Part shown: positions 12,353 through 25,066 of the stretch, one piece after another | Layout: every line of letters begins with the position of its first letter | Numbering within the stretch: the first letter of the stretch is position 1 | Assembly: GCA_050084985.1 (NCBI GenBank) | Contig: JBITNC010000001.1 | Location: forward strand, 150,164,001 to 150,228,000 | DNA from: Nageia nagi | Lineage: Eukaryota > Pinophyta | DNA length: 64,000 bases | Direction: 5' to 3' | The notes under the pieces: model-generated | What the model was told of the DNA's origin: nothing | The model's database searches: none | The model's input: the letters and a program-made list of their open reading frames with translations, nothing else | Translations under genes and position numbers: made by a program

Positions 12353-15300
12353 TATATTCCTGAAACTGGATGGGCTGTATTTGAATTTTAGATAATTCAC
12401 CTTCCAATGGGAATGGTTGGAAAAGTATCGCAGGAGAGGTGAGCTTTACAGTGGCTTGGCAGTGTGGAATATGGAGTAGGTTTGAGCATTAATTTATAAT
12501 GTGTTCTTCCATTAACATTTTTTAAAATACATTAGCCGATTTTTAAAAAATATTAGCTGATTTTTAAAAAATGTATATCTAAAAAAATAGTGAGTTGATG
12601 GTTAAAAAATTATTGAACTATATGAATATTAATAGTATCAATCAAAATTGTTAAATTTAATTGCAAAAAAAAAGCCAGCACTTCGAGATTGGTATGTTTT
12701 GATGTTTTATATATATATATTTAAGATATGTATATTAATTGTAGTGTCGGCAATAGTTAGCATTATTTAATTTTTTTAATAAATCATTTATTTTTTCAAT
12801 GTTTTCATCTACATTTTATCTAAATTAATTTTTTAGAGTATATGTTAAAATCAATAACATTTTTTTTTATTTTTTACTATTAATTAGGGATTTAAATTTT
12901 TAACAATCATTTGGGTTAGGGGTTGAAAATGTCGCCTTATCATTGATGAGAATTCAATAGAATTCACTCATCTTGGTCTTCTTAAGATCACACTAAGAGA
13001 ACACAACCTAGCTCTTAAACAAGCTTTCATCTCCTTAGCCACGAACAAGACTAACAACACCTGTATGGGAATGCCTAACCAACCTTGTACATCTCCCCTA
13101 TATGCCCCAACCTACCATGACTCAAGCCCCGATATGGCCTAGATGAACCACCCCATCATAGAAACCATCGTATGGGAATCATCCAACTCCTCACACCCAT
13201 TGGTCTCTAGACATAGGTCAGGGCACTAAGGTTGCATCCATCCCACCATACCCATCATACCTTAGGGATACCATAGACCAGCCTTAGACCGCCTAGTAGA
13301 TCACCCATCTGAGTTTCCCCTATCTATACTCTGGCTCCCCCACTTTGAACTAGTGGTGCCCGATACCAAGTAAGCGTTGAGGTGGCATGTCCATATACCC
13401 CTAACACTAAGCCTACCATGTTCAAGACAAGCATAAAAATCTTATAGGAGTTTATTAGAAATGTGGAATTTGAATACCATCTCTAGTTGAACAACTAACC
13501 CACATAAAACAACCTTAACATCCAAATAGCTAGATGTCTCCAACATCAAGGTCTAATCCTCAATCGATAACTATCAATATTATCCAAATAGTCCATTTGT
13601 CTAACCAAAAATAACATTAACTAATAAGGGTCCATGGTTGTACTAATCACAACATTTACCACTAACCTCAACATGTTGTCAACCATGGTTCGTTTACCAT
13701 CTTGATTGCCGCTAACACTAGATAACAAGGATTCATGAATACATTACCTAAGCTAACAATTTAGGAACCACCCAACTTAGACCAAACTTACCCCACACTA
13801 GCATCCTTGCAATCCATATGATGACATACCTTTTTGGTGTTTTATACCTTACGCTAATTAGATCTTACATGAATCCATACGAGCTTAACTTCCATGTTGT
13901 GTATGACCTAACTAACAACTCAATCGTTCCACTTTCGAATTGGGTCCATTCCATATTTTTAGTGAGAAACAAAGCTACCTTTCATAATACCAACTTAACT
14001 AGGGAATATACCAGGAACCAACATGAGTAACACAAAATACAACCTCATGGGTCATGAACCTGTTAGCCACTAATATTATGCCTTTTGAATTGTGAAGATC
14101 CCATGGTCTATCTAGTACAAGGCCACAACTTGTTAGATGTTATGTTTCCATAGGGTCAATCCCAACCATAAGAGTCATGCTCAGGGAACCTTCTTGTGCA
14201 TGAGATACTCACCAATAACACACTAGCCTCATCTCCACTCCACCCCACCCTTGAGCACATCAAACCATCTTAGATCTGTACACATAATTTTACATAAATC
14301 ATGGATATCATTCACCTAAGAGAACCTACCTCAAACAAGTCTAACTAGACCAACACCCAACATAAGTATCCAACACCCATCTCACCACATGTTGTGAGAA
14401 TCATCATTATAACAACTCGAAGTCTCACTTTTCTTAAACCATTCCTATTGTGTGTGATCCATTATCCCTTTAGCTTTTTTACTTCGAGGGGTATGTCTAT
14501 CGCTACCTCATTAATAAATATGTGATGATACACACATATGGGTAATATAACTAGGGCACCCGCTAACTACCTAACTCGAACAGGAGGAAATAACCAAACA
14601 TGTAATCTAGGCAAATAAGGTTAAGAGATGCATCACCCCATCAAGAGAACCTTAAGCGATGATCACCCCAATCCATCCTGATCTATGGTTCTCATTATAA
14701 GCTATCTACATAAGCTTTATGGCATCCATGGTGAGACGTTACCTCTAGACCAATGTCCTTGTATGACTATGTCTATTTTGATGATTTACGTCACCACCAT
14801 CCCCTCGATGAATCTATGTTGATCATTAGCCACAAGCTTTCATGGCTTAGGTGTGATCGCTTTTTCCCTTTGATCTAGCATTGCACTACGTGTTCAATCT
14901 ATTGCTTCTACCTTCAAGTCTAAATGCTAAACTCTAAGGATTTGAACTTGGTCTTCTCAAGTAGAATGTATTATTAACCATCAAATAATTGGAGGACATA
15001 GAATACAACTATTAAATTATGAGAAGATGTTGGATTTTGAATACATGTCTTTGTTAAAAAAATTTCCACTTTACTTATATATCTCCATGAGTAAGCATTA
15101 CATAATATTTGTACTTAAAGGCATTACCTGTTGTTCAACTTTTTTAGAATTTTTTTCAAATGTTATATGTGAATGTTTGTGTAGATAATTAAAATAATGA
15201 TGGTGTTATTTTTTAATAAATTTCTTTATTTTTTCATTCATTATTTTCAAGGTTTTTTTTCATTATTTTGTAAGTATTTTAATTTATTTTTTGTTACGTC

Positions 15301-16336
15301 TTACAAATTAAAAATCATTAACTAAAATAGATCATATTTATTCATTTAACTTTACTTTGTGGTTTTGAATGTTGGTTTACATTTGTTAGAATTAATGATT
15401 TCAAATATTGTTATAATGTTTTTGGAAAATGCTATAATAATCTAATCTAATTAAATTTTAAAATATAGATAAATGCTTAACTTCTTTAGCCCATCAAAGT
15501 ATGTTAAAATAATATAGATAATAATTTTTATTAAGATATGTCAAAATGTATTTAAGCAAGTTCAATGCTTCAATTGATGATTATCTCAAATCTAGAGTAT
15601 AACACTTAATATTGGAAAAACCTTCAACTTCTTTTTATAATTTGATAATAAATGAAATCATCCATGTTAATATTTTGTTAACATTGGGGGGAAACAGTGT
15701 AATTTCTTTCTTAATTATTTCATTCATTTTTTTTTTCTAATTCATTCTTTATTCTTTTGGATTTGGATAATTGAATGGTATCTCTAAGACATATTATCTA
15801 GGAGATGGAGCTCATTCTACACATTAAAATGGAAGTCGGTCCTAAATCCCTATGTTCATTATTATTTAAAAATACTAGCTTGATCAAAATAAATTTCTAA
15901 GTTCTCGCTAAAAAATCAATAATTTCAATGAGCAAATGCAATGGTTAGCATAAATAAGGATCTCTACCATATTTGAAGCTAAAAATTGGTTGAGTCCCAC
16001 TATAAAAATCATAAATTCTATTGAAGAAACTAAGAAGAGGCTACTAAAAGTTATGAAGTCATGACTTTTGCTAATTGTGAAAGAGAAACGAGGAAGAAAG
16101 TTTTCATAACTAATGGAAAACAAGCTCAACAAACCGTTAGATAAAGATAAATTAGAGAATTAAGTCACGCATAAGGGAAAATTAACTAAGGAACAAACAT
16201 GTAGGGGAGAATAAGAATTTCAACAATCATGGAAGAAAAGCTTCAAGAAAACCTTTTAAAAGTTGAGAAAATGAGATTTCTTCTAGAATACCATAAATAA
16301 GGATTCCTTTAAAGGAAGATTGAAATATAGACAAAG
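12353..16336. other. Intergenic stretch without a recognisable gene
   Basis: 12353-12900 is very AT-rich and may hold the CAND1 upstream region. 12920-14940 has a different composition, richer in C on the plus strand and lacking open frames of note, and looks like an old decayed repeat. Near 13350-13366 its minus strand reads TTGGTATCGGGCACCAC, which vaguely resembles an initiator-tRNA primer-binding site. 14940-16336 is again AT-rich, with short frames only. Nothing here supports a gene call. Confidence 0.6.
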
Positions 16337-17260
16337 TGTTAACACATAAAAATGAATTTATGTTTTTAAATCAATAAAATTAATGAAAACATGCTTGGTC
16401 TAAATATATGTCTTGAATGTCTTAATGTGATAATATCAATGTTTGTCTTGAACGTGAATTTTATAATGATTATCTTGAATATTGCATGAATTATCTTGTT
16501 TATTGGTGTGGTTATCTTGAATGTTGTGAATTAGCCTTGTTTATGTAGATGCATGCCGACCCATGGGTTGTATTATCTATTATCTATATAAATAAGGGAT
16601 CTAATAGTAAGTCCAAAATCAAGGATACACATGATCCCGAGTATCGTCTTGATAATGGCAATCATATTGTAAGGTGTCTCTTGACACCGCCTATCAAGCT
16701 GGATTTTGTGTATCCCCTTCTTGTGAGCATTCTGAAGAACTGAGAGACTTATATGAGTATCATACTACAATTATCTTGAGATTTGAGTGGAGGTGGAGAC
16801 TCGTTGGAGACGGATTATAGCCTATCGAAGACCGTCGGTGCTCCTCTATGGAAAATACAGACCACCAACGTTCCTATCTAGTGTGATGAACACCGCCCAC
16901 GGCCTTCTTCTATGACTTTTTAGCTTCGTGATCTCAGGTGTGGACAACGTTGGATCCCAGGACTTCATCAACAGCTTCGTTTTGAGCACGCTCCATGAGG
17001 TGGGTATATAACTTCTGTCTTGATAGGTGGTGTCATCTTATGCCTGACTACGTGTACATATATCTTGATATATTGTATAGTCAGAGTTTTGCAAATAATT
17101 TCGAGTTTATCATTTGTTAAAATACTTGTTCTATTTCTACAGTTGATTGTCTCTTTCATTATTTTGTATAAATTGCTATCCGTAGCTCGAATACAAATAT
17201 ATTGGGTTTGTAGATATTTACCTGCTTATTTATTTGCATGCTCAATTTTATTTGTAAACA
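16337..17260 (+). repeat. 5' LTR of element A
   Basis: The LTR starts TGTT and ends AACA, 924 bases. It contains a TATA-like core, CTATATAAATAAGGGATC, near 16576-16595, and a region (about 16820-16910) with variants of GACCRYCGGTGCTCC. The same sequence recurs at 24079, and related LTRs occur in inverted orientation at 47315, 54856 and 62368. Confidence 0.95.
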
Positions 17261-17280
17261 TTTGGTGAACCCGATGTGAA
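17261..17280 (+). other. Primer-binding site of element A
   Basis: TTTGGTGAACCCGATGTG follows the LTR directly. TGG marks the complement of a tRNA CCA end. The same site, with point changes, lies next to the LTRs of the B/C array and of the D dimer. I could not assign the tRNA. Confidence 0.8.
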
Positions 17281-17351
17281 GTTCACATCATTGTACTAAA
17301 ACCCTAAGGGTTTTAGGTAGGACTAATATCTATTTTGTGAGTGTTTCAGTT

Positions 17352-18730
17352 ATGGATCAGCTTAAATTATTCCTGCATAGTCTTTCAAGAAGAGATCTGG
17401 ATGAATTATTAGGGGAAATCAGACATGATGGTCCAGAAGGATCCGGAGGAATGCGAAATAGTGCTGAGGGTGACAATAGTAACTTTCAAGCTACTATAGA
17501 GGGTATGCAAAGGCAAATCGATAGATTGGCAAGGGGATCAGCTCCGCCTAATGATTCTTTTGAATTTGGTAGTCCCCTATGCGATGAGATTCGTAGGCAC
17601 ATGCCACCATCTGATTATAAAGAGCCAAAATTCTGCAAGTTCAATGGTGAAGGAGATCCGAGGAGACATCTACAAGGATTCAAGGATGAGTGCGAACTTA
17701 AAATTGGTACAGATCAAAGATTATAAGCCAAATTCTTTTCCCATAGCTTGGAGGGAGAGGCTCGAGAATGGTTTTATGCCCTACCTGAAGGGTCCATCAC
17801 ATCATTTGGAGAATTCAGTAGTTTATTCCTTGAGCAATACAAGCATAACATCAAGCAGGAGGTTATGGTATCAGATTTATGCGCTATAAAGCAAGGCAGT
17901 GATGAGAAACTAGACAAATTTGTTGTGAGGTTTAAGAAGACATGGCAGTAAGTGAAGACCAAATTGATAGAAAAAGAGGTAAACAATATTTTTAAAGAAG
18001 TTGTTATCTTACCCTTGCAATCACATGTCATCGATTATACACATCTTGCATTTTTGGATATGACATATAAATTGTTAGAGAAAGAGAAAGTCCTTGTGAA
18101 GTATGGTAGTGATGATAAGACTAAAGCGAAGGATAAGAGATCGCAATCACCAAAGAAGGAGAAAACTATCCATGTGGCCGAGAAGACAAGTGGGTCGAAA
18201 GAGAGGAAATTTGTGAAATTTTCCATACCTCTGAGATATATCCTAAAAGACCTTATGGTGAAAGGGTTGTTACAACCCTTACCTAAGCGTGAAGAAGATC
18301 CTACAGTAGAAAGACCCGCTTGGTATAAAGAAGATAGGTATTACGAGTATCATCAGACTAAGGGCCATGATACTAATGGGTGTGGAAGCCTTAGGAATAG
18401 AATACAAAAGCTCATAGAAGATGGATTCTATGTGTGTCTGGCAAAGGTCAAAGATGCAGAGGAAGAGCAACATGTCAATGTGATTTTCCATGAAGATGTT
18501 TATGCAGCACTCACAAGAGGGAGAGCTAGAGGGATGGTCGATCCAGTTACCTGCGAGAAGGAGCTACCAAAAGATCCTAGAGGTTTCGATTTGATTGAGC
18601 AATTAAAGAGCACACAAGCTAAGGTTAGTCTTTTTGAGTTACTTCAGATTTCAGCACCTCATAGGGAGATGATGAATCAGGTTTTCATGAATAGTTAGAT
18701 AGATCAAAATATTTCTATTGTTGCTTTTGT
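17352..18730 (+). pseudogene. gag of element A, interrupted by stops
   Basis: The frame starts at ATG 17352 (MDQLKLFLHSLSRRDL). It contains the retrotransposon gag core (PKFCKFNGEGDPRRHLQGFKD, then EWFYALPEGSITSFGEF, then a basic helix region). A C-terminal knuckle of the CX2HX4-5HX4C type follows (EYHQTKGHDTNGC, about 18345-18385). In A the first knuckle cysteine is replaced by tyrosine, whereas B keeps it. Stops at 17724, 17949 and 18696 fall where B or C has a glutamine codon or another glutamine-to-stop change. The encoded protein would form the particle shell, but this copy cannot make it whole. Confidence 0.85.
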
Positions 18731-18821
18731 AGAAAAGGTAGAGATTTGGGGTAAAGGGGAAGTTATTGCATTTTACCCTAGCGAGAAGCCTAGTAAGGAC
18801 GTCACTAAGCTTCATCCACCT

Positions 18822-19310
18822 TTGTTCATTGAGGTGGATGCCTTTGGAATAACAATTAAAAGGTCATTGATAGATAGTGGGGCAGTCCTAAATATTGTTA
18901 CCACTCATCTGTTGGAGCAATTTGATCCGGATATGCTACCTCCAAGAGAAGAGACTACCATGAGAGTCAAGGGATTTGATGGCATACCTAGAAGATGTGT
19001 AAGAATTATCACATTACCAATCAAGGTTGGTAATAAAGTGCTTGACACTCTATTTTATATCATAGAAGGAAAGCCTTCATTCAAGTTAATTCTTGGAAGA
19101 CCTTGGATAGATGATATGGATGGAGTGGCATCAACGTTACATAGGTGTTTTAAATTCTATTTTGAGGGGAATGTCTATAAGGTCGGGGCAGATGAACAGA
19201 TGGCCAAGCAGTGTAACTTTGTCCTCCCAGAGAGATTTGTTCCATGTGATGTGGAAGATAAAACCCTTCTAGCTAGGAATGATCAGATTTACAAGAAAGC
19301 ATTATAGAAA
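18822..19310 (+). pseudogene. Aspartic protease domain of element A
   Basis: The frame is open for 161 codons and continues the gag frame. SLIDSGAVLNIVTTHLL carries the D-S-G-A active-site motif of retroelement proteases, and LILGRPWIDDMDGVAST is the conserved second block. The domain would cut the Gag-Pol polyprotein. A TAG at 19305 (glutamine position) closes the frame. The block itself looks undamaged, but the reading frame before and after it is broken. Confidence 0.85.
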
Positions 19311-20047
19311 ATCAATGTGATGGATATCAGGATAGGTTCATATGTTATCACAAACATCAATGAGATCAGTTTAGATGGAAACTTCAATGAACAGCAGCAA
19401 GGTCAGGAAGAAGAACATCCGTGCTCCTTTTTAGTGACAAGGGACCACTGACGATCTTCTTCTGGGGAAGAAACGAAGAAAAACCAATCAAGTATAATTC
19501 CATATCAGTGTGGTGATCACGTTTGTCAGGATAGAAATTCAAAAATAATGCAGATCGATGAGTGGGTAAGCAATTGTTATGTAATCGATTACGAGATTGA
19601 TGAGAAAGGTGCTATACACACTATAGATCTATTTCAGAATGATGATGCCTTTTTATAAGTATTAAGTGCTAGAATAGAATATCCAATAAGGCACGAAAAG
19701 AGAATTCAAATGCATTGTCTAGATATACATGCTTGTTTCGAGGAATCCATAGATGATAAGATTGAGGGATTGGGAGAGTTACCATTCCCTTTGCCATCAG
19801 AAGCTGAGGTTACCTGGTTGAATGAAGAAATTGAAGAAGTTAATATCGGCTCTCAAGCGATACCACGAATACTAAAAATGGGTAAGCTTCTTGAGGCACC
19901 ATTGCAGAATGAATTAGTTCAGTCTTTCACAATTATTCCAAGCTATTTGCATGGTCTTACAAAGATATGCCAGGTAGATGAGAATTTTGTGGTTCATAAC
20001 CTGGTGGTCAAAAAAGGGCAATGCTAGTAAAATAAAAGCCATGAAAA
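19311..20047 (+). other. Protease-RT linker of element A, decayed
   Basis: A homologous stretch exists in element B (32340-33060), so this is part of the polyprotein rather than a spacer. Stops and a one-base shift near 20030 separate the gag-protease frame from the RT frame. A fragment open from 19710 to 20027 aligns with B at 32700-32950. No known domain was recognised. Confidence 0.6.
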
Positions 20048-20770
20048 ATGTCTTTTCAGGTTTCATTGCTCGTGAAGAAGGAAATAGAGAAATTGCTAGA
20101 AGTTGGATTCATAAGATCCATAGACTACTCAGAATGGATGGCTAATATAGTTCTAGTTAAGAAGCCTACAGGTGAAATTAGAGTGTGTATTGATTTTAGG
20201 GATCTCAACAAGGCTTGTCCAAAAGATGATTTTCCATTGCCTAACATAGATATGATCATTGACAGTTTAGCAAGATATGAGATGTTGTCATTTATGGATG
20301 GCTTTTCGAGGTATAATCAGATTAAAATCAAAGAGAGTGATCAACATAAAATAGCTTTTAGAACACCTTGGGGCAACTTTTGCTACAAGGTAATGCCGTT
20401 TGGTCTCAAGAATGCGGGAGCTACATACCAAAGAGCCATGATAGCTATGTTCCATGATTTCATTCATAAGATAGTTGAGGTATATGTTGATGACATTTTG
20501 ATAAAATCCAAGAACAAAGAAGATCATGTTCAAGATTTGAAAGTAGCATTTGAAAGGATGAGATAGTACAAGTTAAGAGTTAAGCCATAGAAGTGTGTAT
20601 TTGGTGTGTCATCAGGAAAACTCTAGGGGCATATTGTCTCAAGGAGAGGTGTGGAAGTGGATCCCAAAAAGATCAAAGCCATCACAGAAATGGCACCTCC
20701 AACAAATCTCAAGCAGTTAAGGAGTTTACAAGGTAAAATATAGGCCATTAGAAGATTTATATGTCAATTA
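20048..20770 (+). pseudogene. Reverse transcriptase domain of element A
   Basis: The frame shows RT blocks in order: GEIRVCIDFRDLNKACPKDD, FPLPNIDMIIDSL, SFMDGFSRYNQIKI, FGLKNAGATYQRAM and the catalytic VYVDDIL. The active-site pair of aspartates is present. After 20564 the frame is cut by several stops (20565, 20587, 20625, 20741), most of them at positions where glutamine is expected. It continues as the thumb/connection region (GHIVSRRGVEVDPKKIKAI). Confidence 0.9.
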
Positions 20771-21370
20771 ATGGACAAGATAGCTCCTATGTCTCATTTA
20801 CTTAAGAAAGATGTTGATTTTAAATGGGATGATAAATGTCAAGAGTCATTTGATAAGATAAAAGAATATTTGTTACATCCACTGGTGTTAGCTCCATATA
20901 GGCATGGAGAACCCCTTTGGCTTTATGTTTCAGCTATAGAGCATGCATTTGGAGTAATTCTTGCTAAGGAGGAAGATGGTAAAGAGAGGGCTATCTATTT
21001 TATCAGCAAGACATTGAAGGATTATGAGACTAGATACACTCCTATTGAGAAGCTATGTCAATGTGTGGTGTTTGCTACTGAAAGGTTGCGGCATTACATG
21101 ATCAATAACACTATACATGTGCTTACATAGGCAGATCCATTGAGGTACTTAATGTCAAAGCCTTGTCTTGATGGAAGAGCAACAAAATGGGTCATGTTAC
21201 TTCAAGAATTTGATCTCAGATTTGTCAAGCAAAAATCAGTTAAAGGACAGGCAATTATAGATTTTGTTGCAGAATTCCCCATAGGGGATAGTACAGAGCT
21301 CAGAGAAGAATTCAAGGATGAATGTGTATTAACAGATATGGTAGAGGTTGCAGAGAAGGACCGCCCGTGA
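20771..21370 (+). pseudogene. First RNase H domain of element A
   Basis: The frame reads LLKKDVDFKWDDKCQESFDKIK, then LVLAPYRHGEPLWLYVSAIEHAFGVILAKE. It ends with YTPIEKLCQCVVFATERLRHYM, the usual Ty3/gypsy RNase H blocks. A TAG at 21128 sits at a glutamine codon that is also TAG in element B. The frame then continues through KWVMLLQEFDLRFVKQKSVKGQ to a TGA at 21368 (arginine to stop). Confidence 0.85.
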
Positions 21371-21420
21371 CTTATTTATGACGATGATAGGACCGCTGAT
21401 GTTCCATTTCCAAGAGAATC

Positions 21421-21850
21421 TAAACCTTGGAAGTTATACTTTGATGGGTCCAGGTGTATGCATGGATCAGGAGCAGGAATTACGTTAATATCCCCGTAGA
21501 ACGATGTCATTCCTATGTCCTACAAATTATCATTTGAATGCACTAACAATATGGCGGAATATGAAGCTCTTATATTAGGCTTGAAGGTAGCTATAGAAAT
21601 TGTTATTTCACGGATACATATTTATGGAGATTCACAGCTAATAGTTAAGCAAGTCAACGAGGTTTACAAGACCAAAGATAAAAAGCTTATCCCTTATAGG
21701 GATTACGTTATCAAGTTACTCACACATTTCAAAGGATATCAATTGGAAAGTGTCCCGAGGAGTAGCAATAGACTAGCAGATGCAATGGCAAGTGCAGCAT
21801 CGCTTATACCATTGGAAGTTGGGGACAAAGAAACTAGCTTCACCATTAGA
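21421..21850 (+). pseudogene. Second (archaeal-type) RNase H domain of element A
   Basis: After a linker, the frame contains LYFDGSRCMHGSGAGITLI, then LSFECTNNMAEYEALILGLKVA, then IHIYGDSQLIVKQV. These carry the D-E-D active-site residues typical of type 1 RNase H. A second RNase H directly after the first places A (and B) in the Tat lineage. A TAG at 21497 again falls on a glutamine position. Confidence 0.85.
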
Positions 21851-21984
21851 AACCTAGAAAATTCATCCACTACCGAGGAAAACGCAATATGTGTGGTCCA
21901 AAGAGTTGGGTATGAGGAGAGTCCGTGGTACCAACATATCTATAGATATTTGAAGGATGATTTTATCGATACTACTTTTGATAA

Positions 21985-23185
21985 GCGAGAGCAAATCAGA
22001 ATAAAGAGGCTTGCAACTAGGTACGTTATCATCGGTGATGTGCTTTACAAAAGGTCATTTAATGGTATTCTTTTAAGGTGCCTTCTTATTGAGGAAATTG
22101 TGACAGTATTAGAGCATGCCCATGGGGGGGCATGTGGGGGGCATTTTAATGGGAGATCAGTTTTTGGCAAGCTAATCAGAATGGGTTATTGGTGGCTTAC
22201 CATGGAGCATGACTGTTTTGAGCATGTCAAGAAATGTGAGCAATGTCAAAGGCATGCACATCTTGAGCTTACACCAACTCATGAATTGAACTATGTTACA
22301 TCGCCATGGCCTTTCTCTATGTGGGCTATGGATTTCATGGGTGTTATTAACCCACCATCTAGTGAGGGGCACAAGTTTATCTTAGTTGCTACAGAATATT
22401 ATACAAAATGGGTTGAGGCTATCCCTTTAAAAACAACTATACAGAAGCATGTGATCAAGTTCATCAAGGAATACATCATTTGTAGGTTTGGCATACCACA
22501 AAGGTTGGTTATGGAAAATGGGGCTAACTTCACAGGTAAGGATATCAAAAAAATTTGCCAGAAAATGAGGATTGAGTAGAGATTTTCTTCAGTTTACTAC
22601 CCTCAAGGTAATGGGCAGGCTGAAGCTACAAATAAGACGATCAAAAGGATATTGGCCAAGAATATCAAGAAGAATGGGAAGGATTGGCATGAGCAATTAC
22701 CTTACGCTTTATGGGCATATAGGACAAGCGAAAGGATAGCTATAGGTGCTACCCCATACTCTCTTATGTTTGGAGATGAGGTAGTTATCCCTCTTGAGAT
22801 TGAGATCCCATCTTTGAGGATTGCACTTAAGGATGTGATGAAGGAACCACGATATTTGGAGGAAATATTGAATCAACTTGAAGCACTAGATGAAAAGAGA
22901 ATCACTGCATTAGAACACCTCAGAGCATATCAACAGAGGATTAAAAGATCATATGGCAAGAGAGTGGTCCCTAAGGATTTTGAGGTTGGAGATATGGTCT
23001 TGCAGGAGAATATTTGCAATACTACAGCCAGAGGTGAGCTTAAGGGAAAGTTTGAGCCAAATTGGGTTGGACCATACCTTATTATAGAAGTATTTGGCAA
23101 AGGTGCTTACAGGTTGTCTACATTGGATGGGGAGATTCTCAAGAATCCCATCAATGCTAGGCATTTGAAGAAGTATTACATCTAG
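21985..23185 (+). pseudogene. Integrase of element A, catalytic aspartate changed
   Basis: The HHCC zinc module is visible (HAHGGACGGHFNGRS through CEQCQRH, about 22105-22255), followed by the core starting at MWAMDFMGV. At the second catalytic position the expected D-N-G is E-N-G (VMENGANFTG, about 22515). B keeps aspartate there. A stop at 22577 (E*RFSSVYYPQGNGQ) separates the core from the glutamate region and the C-terminal domain (22652-23185, ending LKKYYI). The enzyme would have inserted the cDNA copy; this copy should be inactive. Confidence 0.9.
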
Positions 23186-24063
23186 GTGGCCTGTGGGTCG
23201 ATGCGTGTGTCTGGGTCATAGCGAAGTGTACTAAAGGAATGATCATGCGAGCAGACATCACGGAGCCAAATCTGAGAGTCAGTTTGAGGATAAAAGAGGA
23301 GCGCCCGCACTCCATGTCCATGAGAAGTGGGCCGCCCGTAGTCCTATCTTTAAGTCAGAAGCAGCTAGTTTGAAGATCCTTTATGCCTCTTGGCAGAGTT
23401 CCAGCTCCTAATTTTGGTCAGATTTATCAGTTTGGCCAGATTCATCAGATTATCAGCAATTTATCATATGCCTCTTGGTAGAGTTCTAGCTCCCATTTAT
23501 CAGTCTATCATACCTCTTGGCACGGAGTTTCAGCTCCCATATATCTTGCAGAGTTTAGTTCTTATACAACTGCAGCCTACCTCTTGGTGCGAAGTTTTAG
23601 CTTCAATTGCAGTTGTGTGGAACTTAGCTCTCCCCTGTGTGTGGTCATGTGTGTTGTCATGGTTATCATGTCTTGTCTTGTAATGTGGTCTTGTCGAGTT
23701 ATCGTCAGGTCTTCATGTGTGGTTAGGTCATCTATCAGGTCATTGTCTTGTGTATGTGTGTTGTCATGTTTGTTTTCATGAGTCATCAGTGTTGCAGCAA
23801 GGTTATCAGACTATCAGATATATCAGATTATCACCTTCTATGGCATTCGTGTATCAGAAAAAAGATGCAAGGGGCAAGCATGCCCAAGGTAATATCAAAG
23901 GAAGTTTTGTCAACCCATCTCTAGTATTTAGCAATGTTTGTCACAATTTTATTTTATGATTAACGGTTATCAATGCTTGTAGAATCTTTCATTGTTGTGA
24001 TATTTTATTTTTACTTTGAATGCAAAATCTCTGATCACCTCATGTTTTCTGTCGATTTCACAT
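23186..24063 (+). repeat. 3' non-coding region of element A with two families of short repeats
   Basis: From about 23380 to 23630 there are several copies of a word such as CCTCTTGGCAGAGTTCCAGC, each followed by CTCCCA and TATCAG. From about 23640 to 23790 a second set of TGTGTGGTCATGT / GTTATCGTCAGGTC words occurs. Both sets recur, in inverse orientation and greater number, beside the PMD gene of the D elements, and the first set recurs in element B. Confidence 0.8.
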
Positions 24064-24078
24064 TCAAAGTGAGGCATC
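24064..24078 (+). other. Polypurine tract of element A
   Basis: CAAAGTGAGGCATC directly precedes the 3' LTR. The D elements have CCAAAGTGGGGCATC at the same place and B has CCAAAGTGGGCATA. Confidence 0.75.
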
Positions 24079-24966
24079 TGTTAACACATAAAAATGAATT
24101 TATGTTTTTAAATCAATAAAATTAATGAAAACATGCTTGGTCTAAATATATGTCTTGAATGTCTTAATGTGATAATATCAATGTTTGTCTTGAACGTGAA
24201 TTTTATAATGATTATCTTGAATATTGCATGAATTATCTTGTTTATTAGTGTGGTTATCTTGAATGTTGTGAATTAGCCTTGTTTATGTAGATGCATGCCG
24301 ACCCATGGGTTGTATTATCTATTATTTATATAAATAAGGGATCTAATAGTAAGTCCAGAATCAAGGATACACATGATCCGAGTATGGTCTTGATAATGGC
24401 AATCATATTGTAAGGTGTCTCTTGACACCGCCTATCAAGCTGGATTTTGTGTATCCCCTTCTTACGAGCATTCTGAAGAACTGAGAGACTTATCTGAGTA
24501 TCATACTGCAATTATCTCGAGATTTGAGTGGAGGTGGAGACTCGTTGGAGACGGATTATAGCCTATCGAAGGCTATCAGTGCTCCTCTGTGGACGAATAC
24601 AAACCATCGGTGTTCCTATCCAGTGCGATGAACACCACCTGCAGCCTTCTTTTGTGACTTTTTAGCTTCATGATCTTAGGTGTGGACAACATTGGATCCC
24701 AGGACTTCGTCAACAGCTTCGTTTCGAGCACGCTCCGTGAGGTGGGTATATAACTTCTATCTTGATAGGTGGTGTCATCTTATGCCTGACTACATGTACA
24801 TATATCTTGATATATTGTATAGTCAGAGTTTTGCAAATAATTTTGAGTTTATCATTTGTTAAAATACTTGTTCTATTTCTATATTTGATTGTCTCTTTCA
24901 TTATTTTGTATAAATTGCTATCCGTAGCTCGAATACAAATATATTGGGTTTGTAGATATTTACCTG
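24079..24966 (+). repeat. 3' LTR of element A, cut short by the assembly gap
   Basis: It repeats 16337-17224 with about 40 single-base differences. The last 36 bases expected from the 5' LTR are missing because the N run begins at 24967. Confidence 0.95.
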
Positions 24967-25066
24967 NNNNNNNNNNNNNNNNNNNNNNNNNNNNNNNNNN
25001 NNNNNNNNNNNNNNNNNNNNNNNNNNNNNNNNNNNNNNNNNNNNNNNNNNNNNNNNNNNNNNNNNN
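24967..25066. other. Assembly gap (100 N)
   Basis: A run of exactly 100 N usually marks a gap of unknown size. It lies inside the 3' LTR of A. The LTR end, the target duplication and part of the neighbouring PPR pseudogene are hidden. Confidence 0.98.

Larger units (their letters stand above)
16337..24966 (+). mobile_element. Element A: full-length but broken Ty3/gypsy LTR retrotransposon, Tat-type (two RNase H domains)
   Basis: The element has two LTRs that both start TGTTAACACATAAA, a primer-binding site directly after the first LTR and a purine tract directly before the second. The internal order is gag, protease, RT, RNase H, a second RNase H, integrase. A second, archaeal-type RNase H after the first is the hallmark of the plant Tat lineage (Tat/Ogre/Retand). 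Numerous stops and at least one frameshift near 20030 disable it. Hand comparison of the LTRs shows about 40 differences over 888 bases, nearly all transitions. The left flank is CAAAG (16332-16336); the right flank lies in the assembly gap, so the target duplication cannot be tested. Confidence 0.93.

Noticed and set aside
13345-13370. TTGGTATCGGGCACCAC on the minus strand as a primer-binding site of a copia-like element
   Set aside because: No LTR end precedes it, no RT or gag motif lies nearby, and the match to the initiator tRNA complement is partial.
15908-16132. Frame of 74 codons on the minus strand
   Set aside because: AT-rich DNA, no known motif, no relatives visible in the window.
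17720-22580. Reassigned stop codons (TAG/TAA read as glutamine)
   Set aside because: Nuclear CAND1 in the same window reads with the standard code, and related copies have CAG/CAA at several of these sites. Mutational decay is enough.
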